Assembly: GCF_900220995.1 (NCBI RefSeq)
Contig: NZ_OBQF01000001.1
Location: 806,001 to 870,000 of the forward strand
From: Salinicoccus kekensis
GTDB taxonomy: Bacteria > Bacillota > Bacilli > Staphylococcales > Salinicoccaceae
Reading direction: 5' to 3'
DNA: 64,000 nucleotides
The position numbers and the translations under genes are program-made. The notes under the pieces are model-generated. The model ran no database searches and was not told where the DNA came from. It worked only from the letters and a program-made list of their open reading frames with translations. How positions within the stretch are numbered: the first letter of the stretch is position 1; each line of letters begins with the position of its first letter. This document shows positions 27,271 through 36,717 of this stretch, piece after piece.

Positions 27271-28179
27271 TCAAGGGTTCAGTGACAGGATTGCATCTTC
27301 AATTTCCGCAAGTTCCTTCACCGTATACTGGAATCTGCCATGGAAAATATATTTGAGGAAGAATTCCTCCAATTCCTCTTTTCCGACCAGAACTTTCACA
27401 CTGTCATCCTCCGAATAATTTGCGATGGAATATCCGCCGCCATCTTTTGGATTGAAGTAGATCATCGGCACCACATCATACTGGAGCTTCAGGATGTTCC
27501 GGAGCTTCTCGGCAGAAATTCTCGTTTCATCAATCACCTGATTATAGTGGTTGACCGAAATATTGCTGTCATCCGCTTTATCGAAGATAAGGGTCTGTTC
27601 CTGCCTCTTATCGAGGTCGAGGAGCTCGAAGAAAGATTCAATATATGGTAATTCTTCGAAGTTATTCTCGTTCACACCGTGAAGGATATGCCCGCTCCAG
27701 TACCTTGAGTCGATCAGGTACAGCCCGGTACGGGTCAGCACGAGATGATCGATTTTGCGGGTGTTCGTGTAGTTACGGCTCGGGAGGAAGACGTTCGATA
27801 AAATCAGCATATCCGAGCTGCGGATCTTTTCTTCCCTGACCAGTTTCTCCTTCAGCTGGAACAAAGCCAGATCTGTCAGATATTCTCCCTTATCCACCGT
27901 GAACTGGTGGAGACTCGTGAGTTTATTGTTCAAAAGACTCGTATCGTTATGATATTTCTCATTGAGCGTTGAAACTTCTTTTTTACGAGTCAGGTGCTCT
28001 TCTTCAAGTTCACTTTCATATTTATCGACCAGGGATTTCTTCTGATCTTCATATGAGTTCTGGACCTTGCTGATATCATTGCGGTGCTTTAAATAATAGA
28101 CCAAAAATACGATTGCCAGAATAACCAGCAATGCAGCAACCGCTATAAAAACCGGGTCTGTAAAAATTTCTGTGTTCAT
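27271..28179 (-). CDS. Membrane-anchored NERD-domain protein
   Basis: About 302 residues. An N-terminal membrane segment (about 9-30) is followed by a coiled coil (35-95) and a nuclease-related NERD domain (about 120-240, with KIDHLVLTRTGLYLIDSRYWSG). The usual catalytic E-x-K of the family reads D-x-R here, so activity is uncertain. I chose ATG 28179 because AGGAG lies 8 bases upstream. The frame stays open to 28446 without a site. Soluble or membrane-bound DNA processing has been proposed for NERD proteins. Confidence 0.72.
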   Translation of the reverse strand: MNTEIFTDPVFIAVAALLVILAIVFLVYYLKHRNDISKVQNSYEDQKKSLVDKYESELEEEHLTRKKEVSTLNEKYHNDTSLLNNKLTSLHQFTVDKGEYLTDLALFQLKEKLVREEKIRSSDMLILSNVFLPSRNYTNTRKIDHLVLTRTGLYLIDSRYWSGHILHGVNENNFEELPYIESFFELLDLDKRQEQTLIFDKADDSNISVNHYNQVIDETRISAEKLRNILKLQYDVVPMIYFNPKDGGGYSIANYSEDDSVKVLVGKEELEEFFLKYIFHGRFQYTVKELAEIEDAILSLNP

Positions 28180-28394
28180 TCGCATATCTCCTATCCGATT
28201 ATAATTCCACAAATCTTTTCCATTGATATTATAACAATACTGCAAGTGGTTTTCGACAGAAAAGATAAAAATTATCGGGTGCAGCCCCTCACAATCTTTG
28301 ATGATCATTGACAGAATTCCCTCAAGAGATTGAAAATTTCTACTTTCAAAAAGTGATTTTTCCACCTTTTCGTTTAACAAATATATGAATATAT

Positions 28395-28419
28395 GTTTTA
28401 ATGGGTTCAACATGGGTAA
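28395..28419 (+). promoter_or_regulatory. SigB-type promoter of acidic lipoprotein 1
   Basis: GTTTTA (28395-28400), 13-bp spacer, GGGTAA (28414-28419); consensus GTTTAA-N12-15-GGGTAT. It lies about 90 bases before the start codon. Confidence 0.6.
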
Positions 28420-28507
28420 TATAGATATAACTTGCTGCATAGACAAAGAGAGTCAGCAGGTATTACCCATAAAATATATTAGGAAATAAAATTAGGAGGC
28501 TTTTACT

Positions 28508-28705
28508 ATGGACTTGAAGAAATATCTAATGGCAGGCGGACTTGCGTCAGTACTCGTACTTGGAGCATGTGGCGGCGGAGAAGAAGAAGAGGAAGATCCG
28601 GCAGCAGAAGATCCAGCAATGGAAGAAGGCGCTGAGGATCCTGCAACTGAAGATCCAGCTGAAGAAGAAGAGGAAGAAGAAGAAGAGGAAGACGACGAAG
28701 CTTAA
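28508..28705 (+). CDS. Small acidic lipoprotein (paralogue 1)
   Basis: 65 residues. A lipoprotein signal peptide (KKYLMAGGLAS, lipobox LGAC, lipid-accepting Cys21) precedes a 45-residue tail that is about two-thirds Glu/Asp, with EDPA repeats and no fold. An AGGAGG ribosome site precedes it. The signal peptide is nearly the same as in the lipoproteins at 44294 and 52547, while the tails are unrelated. Function unknown; a charged surface layer or lipid-anchored spacer is inferred. Confidence 0.8.
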   Translation: MDLKKYLMAGGLASVLVLGACGGGEEEEEDPAAEDPAMEEGAEDPATEDPAEEEEEEEEEEDDEA

Positions 28706-28721
28706 TCTCTTCCATGAAATT

Positions 28722-28756
28722 AAAACCCGAGGGAAAATCCCTCGGGTTTATTTTTG
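28722..28756. terminator. Bidirectional terminator
   Basis: AAACCCGAGGG/CCCTCGGGTTT with a 5-base loop and T-rich tail. It lies between acidic lipoprotein 1 and the convergent metK. Confidence 0.9.
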
Positions 28757-28759
28757 TGT

Positions 28760-29941
28760 TCAACGGTTTAAATATTCTTTTATATATGCGACCTTGTCCA
28801 CTGCTTCCCACGGTGCGTCCAGATCTTCACGCCCGAAATGGCCGTAGCTTGCCGTGTCCTTGTAGATCGGCCGCTTCAGATCCAGCATTTCAATGATGCC
28901 GTCCGGTGATAAGTCGAACAGTGCACGGATCGCCTCGACGATTTCCGTTTCACTGATATCCGAAGTGCCGAAAGTGTCGACTGCAATGGATACAGGCTGG
29001 CTGACGCCGATGGCGTATGCGAGCTGTATCTCACATTTATCACATATGCCGCTTGCCACGATGTTCTTTGCGATGTACCTGGCAGCATAGGCAGCCGAAC
29101 GGTCGACTTTCGTCGGGTCTTTTCCGCTGAATGCGCCGCCGCCGTGGCGTGCATACCCGCCGTAAGTGTCCACGATGATCTTCCGGCCGGTCAGGCCCGC
29201 GTCACCCTGGGGTCCGCCGATGACGAACCTGCCTGTCGGATTGATGAAGTAACGCGTTTCCGAATCAAGAAGATGCTGCGGCACCACCGCTTCAATGACG
29301 TGCTCAAGCAGGTCATCGTAAATCTGCTGAGTCGAAACGCCCTCACTGTGCTGCGTGGAGATGACGATGGTATCCACCCGCTTCACATTATCTTCCTCAT
29401 CATATTCGACCGTCACCTGCGTCTTGCCGTCCGGCCTCAAGTAATCGAGTGAGCCGTTCTTCCTGACTTCAGCCAGCTGCTTGGACAGCTTATGTGCAAG
29501 GGAGATCGGCAGCGGCATCAGTTCAGAAGTTTCATTTGATGCATAGCCGAACATGAGGCCCTGGTCCCCTGCCCCTGTCGTCACTTCATCGGTCTTCCTC
29601 GTCTCTATCGCATTATCCACACCGACTGCGATATCTTCAGACTGCTCATCGATGCCTGTCAGGACCGACATCGTCTTGTAATCATAACCGTATTTTGCAT
29701 CGATGTAGCCGATGCCCTTCACCGTCTCCCTCACGATTTTGGGGATGTCCACGTAAGTCTCGGTGCTGATTTCACCGACGATCAGTGCAAGACCTGTGTT
29801 GACCACCGTCTCACATGCCACACGCGCATCCTTATCCCGTGTGAGGATTTCATCCAGAATCGCATCCGAAATCTGGTCCGCTATTTTATCAGGATGACCT
29901 TCGGTCACCGATTCCGATGTAAATAAAATTCTTTCGCCCAT
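28760..29941 (-). CDS. metK: S-adenosylmethionine synthetase
   Basis: 393 residues, full length. It makes SAM from methionine and ATP in the cytoplasm. Motifs: [17 protein letters not shown] at the start, [12 protein letters not shown] (about 118) and [19 protein letters not shown] (about 258). A SAM-I riboswitch precedes it, so excess SAM would terminate its own transcript. Divergence from pckA across the Ltp lipoprotein resembles the metK/pckA neighbourhood of staphylococci. Confidence 0.97.
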   Translation of the reverse strand: MGERILFTSESVTEGHPDKIADQISDAILDEILTRDKDARVACETVVNTGLALIVGEISTETYVDIPKIVRETVKGIGYIDAKYGYDYKTMSVLTGIDEQSEDIAVGVDNAIETRKTDEVTTGAGDQGLMFGYASNETSELMPLPISLAHKLSKQLAEVRKNGSLDYLRPDGKTQVTVEYDEEDNVKRVDTIVISTQHSEGVSTQQIYDDLLEHVIEAVVPQHLLDSETRYFINPTGRFVIGGPQGDAGLTGRKIIVDTYGGYARHGGGAFSGKDPTKVDRSAAYAARYIAKNIVASGICDKCEIQLAYAIGVSQPVSIAVDTFGTSDISETEIVEAIRALFDLSPDGIIEMLDLKRPIYKDTASYGHFGREDLDAPWEAVDKVAYIKEYLNR

Positions 29942-29987
29942 TTTTGTATATTGCTCCTTTAAGTTATTGGCTATCTCTTAAAACAAA

Positions 29988-30165
29988 ATAAAGTCTTTTC
30001 TCAAACATAGAGAAAAGACTCCGCTCTTCCCCTTATCGCTCAGAATACTCTGCGTTCTTTAGCACCTTTCTTTAATAAAAAGAGGTTGCTGGGCTTCAAC
30101 GGGTCTGTTCCCTCCACCTGCTCTGGATAAGAGATAACTCAGGTTATAATATACTAGAATGGCTG
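29988..30165 (-). promoter_or_regulatory. SAM-I riboswitch (S-box) of metK
   Basis: Minus strand: CTTATCCAGAGCAGGTGGAG (5' P1/P2), GACCCGTTGAAGCCC, GCAACC, AAGGTGCTAA and GAAGAGCGGAG form the S-box core between about 30133 and 30018. The terminator is AGTCTTTTCTC/GAGAAAAGACT with a T-rich tail (30020-29988). The promoter upstream is TTGTAT-17-TATATT. SAM binding promotes termination. Confidence 0.95.
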
Positions 30166-30190
30166 CGACAATACAAGAGGATCAGTTTTC

Positions 30191-30964
30191 TCAGTCCAGG
30201 TTATCCACGGCATACTGCGCCTCTTCGGCCGTGAACTGCTCCCCGTATTCCGATATCAGCTGGTCATATATCGCGGCGTTCGACATGCTCATGATTTCCC
30301 TGTAAGACTTTGCAGACTCCAATGCATTCGCATTCCAGTCCCACTCCATGGTGTCCACAGCATACTGTGCTGCTTCAGCCGGGAAATTCTCGCCGTATTC
30401 AGAGACGAGCTGATCGTAGATGCCGGCTTTTGACATATGCATGATTTCCGCATACGTATAGGCACTGTCAAGCGCCGCCTGCCATTCCGCCGGCACGTCA
30501 TCCCCCGATGCCGCTTCCTCAGTGTCACCGATATCACCGGTGCCGAGGTCTGCCTCAGCTTCATCCTCTTCTGCGTGGAGGGAAGAAATGTCCTCTTCCA
30601 ATGATGCGATCTTGCCGTTCAATTCATCGTTTTCCGTTTCCAAATCTTCGACTTCAGACGCCAGGGCCTCATTTTCCTCCTGCAGTTCGGAATTCATTTC
30701 TTGAAGCTCTTCATTCTCATTCTGCAGTCCAGTAATTTCTTCATCATCACCTTCACCGCCGGCAGCTTCTTCAGCCTGATCCCTCAATTCCTGGTTTTCT
30801 TCTTCCAGGTTTCCGATCTCTTCATTCAACTGCTCGTTTTCAGCTTCTGTCTCAGCGAGTGCTTCAGACACTTCATCAGTTGCGGTATCAGATTCCGCTT
30901 CAGGGCTGCAGCCGCTTAAAAGTATCATTATTCCAAGCCCTGATCCTACAAAGAATTTTTTCAT
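30191..30964 (-). CDS. Coiled-coil lipoprotein with two Ltp repeats
   Basis: 257 residues. Signal peptide with lipobox LLSGC (Cys19), a long Glu-rich coiled coil (about 28-135), an acidic linker, then two copies of the Ltp motif (AEIMHMSKAGIYDQLVSEYG and REIMSMSNAAIYDQLISEYG; about 162-208 and 209-257). Ltp-type domains (PF07553) in phage lipoproteins can block DNA injection (superinfection exclusion); in chromosomal copies the role is unknown. Lies between the metK riboswitch and pckA. Confidence 0.78.
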   Translation of the reverse strand: MKKFFVGSGLGIMILLSGCSPEAESDTATDEVSEALAETEAENEQLNEEIGNLEEENQELRDQAEEAAGGEGDDEEITGLQNENEELQEMNSELQEENEALASEVEDLETENDELNGKIASLEEDISSLHAEEDEAEADLGTGDIGDTEEAASGDDVPAEWQAALDSAYTYAEIMHMSKAGIYDQLVSEYGENFPAEAAQYAVDTMEWDWNANALESAKSYREIMSMSNAAIYDQLISEYGEQFTAEEAQYAVDNLD

Positions 30965-31176
30965 GACTTTTACTCCCCTTCTAAATATTTACATATAAGT
31001 ATATAGCATTTTATTTGTGAAGTAAGAGGGAATATCCTTTTATTTCAAATATTACGAATAATGAATTAATATTATTATATAATAAGTATAAAATGTATCT
31101 TTTATAAAAGGTTATCTTAACATTTTATTTCACAGATAGTATGATGAAAGGTAAACGTGAATAGTCCCATTTTTAA

Positions 31177-31207
31177 TGTGTTACATCATTTGATAATGTG
31201 TTATACT
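31177..31207 (+). promoter_or_regulatory. pckA promoter with two CcpN-like operator boxes
   Basis: Box 2 TGTGTTATACT (31197-31207) fits the Bacillus CcpN consensus TRTGHYATAYW exactly. Box 1 TGTGTTACATC (31177-31187) fits at 9 of 11 positions. The starts are 20 bp apart, about two helical turns. The -10 TATACT (31202-31207) is inside box 2 and a -35-like TGTTAC is inside box 1. CcpN represses pckA and gapB during glycolysis in B. subtilis. Confidence 0.72.
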
Positions 31208-31249
31208 ATTTGCGAATAGTCATCAAATTCTACTCCTGGAGGCATACAT

Positions 31250-32824
31250 ATGGTCAACCATTCTGAATTAATTTCCAAGCTGGTATCCAAAGATACCACA
31301 AAAGTTCAACTTTCCACTCCCCATCTGGTCACCGCTTCACTCAGAAGAGGCGAAGGCGCACTGACGGACACAGGCGCACTCAGGGCAGAAACTGGAAAGT
31401 ACACCGGGCGCAGTCCCAAAGACCGCTTCATCGTTGAAGATAATGTTTCGGACCATAAAATCGACTGGGGTGAAGTGAACCAGCCCATTTCCGAAGAAGT
31501 ATTCGACAATCTCTTCGAAAAAGTGATTGATCATCTGAACAGCAAAGATGAGACATTCGTATTCAAAGGTTATGCAGGGGCTGACGAACGCACACGCCTG
31601 AACCTGCAGGTCATCAATGAGTTCAGCTGGCACAACCTTTTCGTACAAAACCTCTTCATCCGTCCGGACACCAAAAAGGAAGCCTTGAATATCGATCCTG
31701 AATTCACCATCGTCTCCGCACCGAACTTCAAGGCCGATCCTGAAACGGATGGTACAAACTCAGAGGCATTCGTCATCGTCTCCCTTAAAAAGGGCATCAT
31801 CCTGATCGGCGGTACGGAATATGCCGGCGAAATGAAGAAATCCATCTTCTCGATCATGAACTATCTGCTTCCGGAGCAGGGTGTCATGAGCATGCACTGC
31901 TCTGCAAACGTCGGCGAAAATAAGGATGTCGCTTTGTTCTTCGGCTTGTCCGGGACAGGCAAGACGACATTATCAGCCGATCCCCACCGTGACCTGATCG
32001 GTGACGACGAGCACGGCTGGAACGACGAAGGCGTCTTCAACATCGAAGGCGGCTGTTATGCGAAGACCATCGACCTCTCAGCGGAAAAAGAACCTGAGAT
32101 TCACGGCGCCATCCGGTTCGGTGCAGTTCTTGAGAACGTCGTCCTCGATGAAGACGGCGCACCGGACTATGAGGATAATTCACTGACTGAAAACACACGT
32201 GCAGCCTACCCGCTCCACCATATCGACAATGCACGCATCCCTTCAGTGGCCGGCCATCCGCAGACGATCATCTTCCTGACGGCAGATGCTTTCGGTGTGC
32301 TTCCTCCGATCAGCAAGCTCGACCGTGATCAGTCGATGTACCATTTCTTAAGCGGCTTCACTTCCAAGCTTGCAGGTACTGAAAGAGGTGTCACAGAGCC
32401 GCAGCCGGTATTCTCTTCCTGCTTCGGTTCACCGTTCCTTCCATTAGAAGCGACCGTCTATGCGAAAATGCTCGGCCGTCTGATTGAAAAACATGACGTG
32501 AACGTCTACCTGGTGAACACCGGATGGACCGGCGGCGGTTACGGCGTCGGACGCCGCATGGACCTTAAACATACACGCACGATGATCCGCCGCGCAATCA
32601 GCGGAGAGCTTGAACTCGGCGAATTCGAAAAGGATGAAGTGTTCGGCCTGAATGTCCCTGTCACGATTACAGGTGTACCCGACGAACTGCTGATGCCTAA
32701 AAATACATGGCTGGATGAAGACGGCTATGACGAGCGTGCGAACAAACTGAAAGATCTGTTCAAGGAAAACTTCTCCAAATTCGGTGAAGAATCAAAAGAA
32801 ATCGCTGAAAAAGGCGGATTCTAA
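31250..32824 (+). CDS. pckA: Phosphoenolpyruvate carboxykinase (ATP)
   Basis: 524 residues, full length. It converts oxaloacetate and ATP to PEP and CO2, the entry to gluconeogenesis. Motifs: [13 protein letters not shown] near the start, the kinase loop [26 protein letters not shown] (two metal and ATP contacts), and [22 protein letters not shown] strong GGAGG site precedes the ATG. CcpN-like boxes overlap its promoter. Single-gene transcript with its own terminator. Confidence 0.97.
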   Translation: MVNHSELISKLVSKDTTKVQLSTPHLVTASLRRGEGALTDTGALRAETGKYTGRSPKDRFIVEDNVSDHKIDWGEVNQPISEEVFDNLFEKVIDHLNSKDETFVFKGYAGADERTRLNLQVINEFSWHNLFVQNLFIRPDTKKEALNIDPEFTIVSAPNFKADPETDGTNSEAFVIVSLKKGIILIGGTEYAGEMKKSIFSIMNYLLPEQGVMSMHCSANVGENKDVALFFGLSGTGKTTLSADPHRDLIGDDEHGWNDEGVFNIEGGCYAKTIDLSAEKEPEIHGAIRFGAVLENVVLDEDGAPDYEDNSLTENTRAAYPLHHIDNARIPSVAGHPQTIIFLTADAFGVLPPISKLDRDQSMYHFLSGFTSKLAGTERGVTEPQPVFSSCFGSPFLPLEATVYAKMLGRLIEKHDVNVYLVNTGWTGGGYGVGRRMDLKHTRTMIRRAISGELELGEFEKDEVFGLNVPVTITGVPDELLMPKNTWLDEDGYDERANKLKDLFKENFSKFGEESKEIAEKGGF

Positions 32825-32844
32825 TAACACCTTTAAATAATATG

Positions 32845-32876
32845 AAACCCATCTGAGTTTTCTCAGATGGGTTTTT
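32845..32876 (+). terminator. Terminator of pckA
   Basis: AAACCCATCTGAG/CTCAGATGGGTTT stem, TTTT loop and a T-rich tail. Confidence 0.93.
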
Positions 32877-33046
32877 ACATTACATGTGGAAATCCATCCA
32901 CTTAGGTTACTTTTACAAAGTGCATTACATATAAATATTATAGAACCATATATTAGGTGGTTTGCTTAATATATTCCGTTATGTTAACGTTGATAATGTC
33001 GTACAAAAAATAAAGCATTGAAAAGCTTAATTAAGGAATGGGTATT

Positions 33047-34087
33047 TTGAGTGTGATAGAAATTAAAAATGTCACCAAAGTGTTTGGGACATACACCAAA
33101 GAAGTGGAACAGTTATTACATAATAATGCATCCAAAGATGAAATTCTGGATGCGACCGGCGCCACCGTCGCTGTAAAATCCGCGAATCTGGCAATCGAAC
33201 AAGGTGAAGTCTTCGTCGTCATGGGCCTGTCGGGCAGCGGCAAGTCGACCTTGATCCGGCTGATCAACCGTTTGATCGAGCCGACCGTCGGTGATTTGAT
33301 GATCAAAGGGAAAAATGTTGCGAAACTGAGCGCCGGGGAACTGAGGAATTTCAGAAGGGAAAACTTGAGCATGGTTTTCCAGAACTTCGCCCTCTTCCCT
33401 TTCAAGAGTATATTGGAGAATGCGGCATTCGGCCTTGAGGTGCGCAGCATTCCGAAAAAAGAACGTCTTGAAAAAGCGCGGCATGCGCTTGAGCTGGTCG
33501 GCCTCGGCGGTTATGAGAACCAGAAGCCGAACCAGCTGTCGGGCGGCATGCAGCAGCGTGTGGGACTCGCCCGAGCGCTCGCAAGCGACACCGATATTCT
33601 GCTGATGGACGAAGCGTTCTCCGCCCTCGATCCCCTGATCCGGAAAGAGATGCAGGGAGAATTGCTCCAGCTTCAGCAGAAGATGCAGAAGACCATCGTC
33701 TTCATCACCCATGATCTCGATGAAGCGCTGAGCATCGGGGACCGCATCGCCTTGATGAAGGACGGGGAAATCGCGCAGGTCGGCACACCTGAGGAAATAG
33801 TGACCAATCCGGCCAATGACTATGTCAAAGCTTTCGTGAAGGACATCGACCGTTCGAAAGTGTTGAAAGTCAAACACATCATGCGTCCGGCGAATCCGCA
33901 GGAAAACACCGATGCCAACCCGGCAATAGATGCCGAAGCCCTCTTATATGAATCTTATTATTCATTCAAGAACGGCGTCAGGGAACTCACTGTGAAGGAT
34001 AAAGGCGAAGTCGCCGGCATCGTGGAGTTCGAGAAGGTATTCGAAGTTTTATCCATAGGAAATGAGGTGGAAGAAGATGTTAGATAA
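33047..34087 (+). CDS. opuAA: Glycine betaine/proline ABC transporter, ATPase
   Basis: About 346 residues. Walker A GLSGSGKST, signature LSGGMQQRVGLARALA, Walker B ILLMDEAFSALDP and the H-loop FITHDLDEA. A QAT-family N-terminal extension (LLHNNASKDEIL) and a degenerate C-terminal CBS-like region follow the OpuAA plan. It powers compatible-solute uptake. I chose TTG 33047 (AAGGA 9 bases upstream); the ATG at 33038 abuts the ribosome site. First gene of opuA; a TTTACA-18-TATTAT promoter lies at 32912-32941. Confidence 0.92.
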   Translation: MSVIEIKNVTKVFGTYTKEVEQLLHNNASKDEILDATGATVAVKSANLAIEQGEVFVVMGLSGSGKSTLIRLINRLIEPTVGDLMIKGKNVAKLSAGELRNFRRENLSMVFQNFALFPFKSILENAAFGLEVRSIPKKERLEKARHALELVGLGGYENQKPNQLSGGMQQRVGLARALASDTDILLMDEAFSALDPLIRKEMQGELLQLQQKMQKTIVFITHDLDEALSIGDRIALMKDGEIAQVGTPEEIVTNPANDYVKAFVKDIDRSKVLKVKHIMRPANPQENTDANPAIDAEALLYESYYSFKNGVRELTVKDKGEVAGIVEFEKVFEVLSIGNEVEEDVR

Positions 34088-34916
34088 TCTCCCCCGCCTC
34101 CCCCTTTCAGAATGGACTTCTGACTTTGTCAGATGGGTCACCAGCGCCTTCGACTTCATTTTCGATCCGATCAACAACTATCTCGGGACTTTGATGGGTT
34201 GGATCATCAATATACTGGAGTTTATACCGCCTATAATATTCATCCTGATTGTGATGGGCCTGTCAGTCATCTTCATGAAGAAGAAGATCCTCTCCCCCAT
34301 CCTTATAGGCATCGGCCTTCTGTTCATACAGAACCAGGGATTATGGGAGAACTTCATTGATACGACGACGCTCGTCATCATCAGTGGATTGATATCGATC
34401 GTGATCGGTGTGCCGCTCGGCATATTGATGTCGAAGAGCGACATTTTTGAAACGATCATGAAACCGATACTCGATCTGATGCAGACGATGCCGGCATTCG
34501 TCTACCTGATACCGGCAGTGGCATTTTTCGGTATCGGCATGGTGCCCGGTGTGTTTGCATCGGTGATTTTCGCTTCACCGCCGACGATCAGATTGACCAA
34601 CCTCGGCATCAGGCAGATTTCGACGGAATTGAATGAAGCAAGTGACTCATTCGGTACCACACCAATGCAGAAACTGCTCAAAGTGCAGCTGCCCCTCGCA
34701 AGCCCGTCCATCATGGCGGGCATCAACCAGACGATCATGCTTGCACTTTCGATGGTCGTCATCGCATCCATGATCGGTGCGCCGGGATTAGGTACAGAAG
34801 TATTGAGCTCGCTCCAAAGGGCTCAAGTTGGACCAGGATTTGTTGCGGGACTTGGAATCGTCATATTGGCAATCATCATTGACCGATTCACCCAGTCCGG
34901 CAGTACAAATAAATAA
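34077..34916 (+). CDS. opuAB: Glycine betaine ABC transporter, permease
   Basis: 279 residues with about 6-7 membrane segments and the inner-membrane ABC loop (GVFASVIFASPPTIRLTNLGIRQI, then EASDSFG). Related to OpuAB/ProW. The ATG at 34077 overlaps the end of opuAA by 11 bases and has a GAGG site, so the two are coupled. Transports substrate delivered by the lipoprotein encoded next. Confidence 0.93.
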   Translation: MLDNLPRLPLSEWTSDFVRWVTSAFDFIFDPINNYLGTLMGWIINILEFIPPIIFILIVMGLSVIFMKKKILSPILIGIGLLFIQNQGLWENFIDTTTLVIISGLISIVIGVPLGILMSKSDIFETIMKPILDLMQTMPAFVYLIPAVAFFGIGMVPGVFASVIFASPPTIRLTNLGIRQISTELNEASDSFGTTPMQKLLKVQLPLASPSIMAGINQTIMLALSMVVIASMIGAPGLGTEVLSSLQRAQVGPGFVAGLGIVILAIIIDRFTQSGSTNK

Positions 34917-34938
34917 AATATATACAGGAGGATTCATT

Positions 34939-35856
34939 ATGAAGAAATGGCATCTTTTATTTCTTACAGCCGCTCTGACACTCGTGCTTGCTGCATGTGG
35001 TGATGAGGGCGCGGAAACAGACACTGGCGAAGAAGACAGTGCAGACAACACCGGAGAAGAAGGTTCTGAAGCATCAGGCGATCTTGGCGAGGAAGACCTC
35101 ACACTTTCATATGTGGAGTGGGATTCGGAAATCGCATCCACACACGTGATCCAGAAAGTCCTGCAGGATGAAGGCTACAACGTTGAAATCACACCTTTGG
35201 ACAACGCAGTGATGTGGCAGTCCATCGCAACGGATGAGGCGGATGCGATGGTCAGTGCATGGCTGCCGCTGACACACGGTAACCTGTACGAAGAATACGA
35301 AGGCGACATTATCGACCTCGGGCCGAACCTTGAAGGTGCGGCAATCGGCATGGTCGTCCCTGAAGACTTCCCTGTCGATTCAATCGCCGACCTCGGCGAT
35401 GAAGCAGGTCAGACCGTGACGGGCATCGAACCAGGTGCAGGCGTCGTCCAGGCAGCTGAAAGAGCCGTTGACGAAGATTACGAAAACTTGAGTGACTGGG
35501 AAGTCCAGACTTCATCATCAGGCGCAATGGCGACTGAGCTCAGAAGCGCGGTTGAGAACGGTGAAGAGATCGTCGTGACCGGATGGTCACCACACTGGAA
35601 GTTCCAGGAATTCGACCTCAAATACCTTGAAGATCCGGAAGGCTCATTCGGGGAAGCTGAGACGATCAACACGATCGTAAGAGAAGACCTTGAAGCAGAC
35701 AGCCCGCATGCGTACAGTGTACTCGATAATTTCCATTGGGAAACTGACCACATGGAAGAAGTGATGCTTGAAATCGAGCAGGGTGCTTCTCCACAGGAAG
35801 CTGCTGAAACATGGGTTGAAGACAACGCCGATCTAATATCAGAGTGGACTGAGTAA
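34939..35856 (+). CDS. opuAC: Glycine betaine-binding lipoprotein
   Basis: 305 residues. Lipoprotein signal with lipobox LAAC, an acidic linker (about 22-50), then a cluster-C solute-binding domain. Trp residues that could form the aromatic betaine cage are in YVEWDSE, AWLPLTH, WSPHWKF and HWETDH. It captures glycine betaine or proline betaine outside the membrane for OpuAA-OpuAB. AGGAGG site before ATG 34939. The longer upstream frame reads back into opuAB and is not used. Confidence 0.93.
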   Translation: MKKWHLLFLTAALTLVLAACGDEGAETDTGEEDSADNTGEEGSEASGDLGEEDLTLSYVEWDSEIASTHVIQKVLQDEGYNVEITPLDNAVMWQSIATDEADAMVSAWLPLTHGNLYEEYEGDIIDLGPNLEGAAIGMVVPEDFPVDSIADLGDEAGQTVTGIEPGAGVVQAAERAVDEDYENLSDWEVQTSSSGAMATELRSAVENGEEIVVTGWSPHWKFQEFDLKYLEDPEGSFGEAETINTIVREDLEADSPHAYSVLDNFHWETDHMEEVMLEIEQGASPQEAAETWVEDNADLISEWTE

Positions 35857-35862
35857 AATAAA

Positions 35863-35898
35863 GATCCCCTGACATCCGTTTGAGATGTCAGGGGATTT
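35863..35898 (+). terminator. Terminator of the opuA operon
   Basis: ATCCCCTGACATC/GATGTCAGGGGAT stem with a 7-base loop and seven T. Confidence 0.94.
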
Positions 35899-35928
35899 TT
35901 TTGATCGTTTCTGTATTTATCATTTATG

Positions 35929-36179
35929 CGATTTGAACGGAAATTTCCAGCGCGTGTGATCGGTTTTTATTGTCTAATCCGATTTGAAGCGCTTGATTTG
36001 CTGCCTGAAATCGGTTTTTATGAGTGTATCCGATTTGCAGGCCTTTATTTATCCCGTGAGATCGGTTTGCCCAAGCATATCCGATTTGAGCCTCAAATTA
36101 CAGGTGTGCAAATCGCTTTTCAAACGGAATTCCGATCTGCGGGAATATTTATTCCCCTTCAAATCGGAAAACCCATTAT
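35929..36179. repeat. 51-bp tandem array with complementary internal blocks (array B)
   Basis: CGATTTG (last copy CGATCTG) recurs at 35929, 35980, 36031, 36082 and 36133, and ATCGG (one copy ATCGC) at 35959, 36010, 36061, 36112 and 36163. Both have an exact 51-bp period. CCGATTT and AAATCGG are complementary and separated by 15 and 22 bases alternately. Sequence between blocks is strongly diverged. The array fills the gap between the opuA terminator and the stop codon of the convergent ytkD. Confidence 0.9.
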
Positions 36180-36634
36180 CTAAAGAATACATTTCCCTGG
36201 CTCTCTTCATATAAATACCGGATGCACTCATCTTCCAGAAGCACACTTCTCTCCTCACCCGGGATGTCGTCGACGGCGTCAAAAGTCTCGGGGCCGTGGG
36301 TCTCCATATATTCGCACCTGAAGGAGAGGTCGCGCACTTCAACATAGAAGACGGCCTTGTTGAACGGCTTTTCCGCATGCACTGTGTAGGTCCCGATGAA
36401 TTTCAAATCCTCCACGGAAGCGCCGGTCTCCTCGAACAGCTCCCGCTGCACCGCTTCTTCCGGCGTCTCCCCCGCTTCGACTTTTCCGCCGGGGAATTCC
36501 ACGCCGCGGACTTTATGGCGGGTGAACAAGTATTTCTGATTGAACTTCGGTATTGCCAGCACATGTCCCGTATCATCCAGCCGCTCTTCAGTGAATGTCA
36601 CTCTTCTGCCTTCAAAATCCGTAAATTCCTTCAT
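36176..36634 (-). CDS. ytkD: Nudix hydrolase YtkD-like
   Basis: 152 residues. The Nudix box is GGKVEAGETPEEAVQRELFEETG (residues about 60-82), with all glutamates. B. subtilis YtkD hydrolyses oxidised nucleotides such as 8-oxo-dGTP and is also reported to act as an RNA pyrophosphohydrolase. The place next to yidD and the men genes matches the staphylococcal order. Substrate is inferred from synteny. Confidence 0.87.
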   Translation of the reverse strand: MKEFTDFEGRRVTFTEERLDDTGHVLAIPKFNQKYLFTRHKVRGVEFPGGKVEAGETPEEAVQRELFEETGASVEDLKFIGTYTVHAEKPFNKAVFYVEVRDLSFRCEYMETHGPETFDAVDDIPGEERSVLLEDECIRYLYEESQGNVFFR

Positions 36635-36717
36635 ATCATCAGCATCCTTTATTTGCCTAATCTCGGTATACCCTTTATCATTATTATGTATAAAATAATA
36701 AAAAATCTGGTGAAATC

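Noticed and set aside
33116-33877. 253-codon minus-strand open frame
   Set aside because: Antisense to opuAA, which has all ABC ATPase motifs.
35926-36183. 85-codon open frame over array B, which reads as 17-residue repeats
   Set aside because: A 51-bp period keeps any frame open, a second frame is open as well, there is no ribosome site and the residues between blocks are not conserved. Treated as non-coding.
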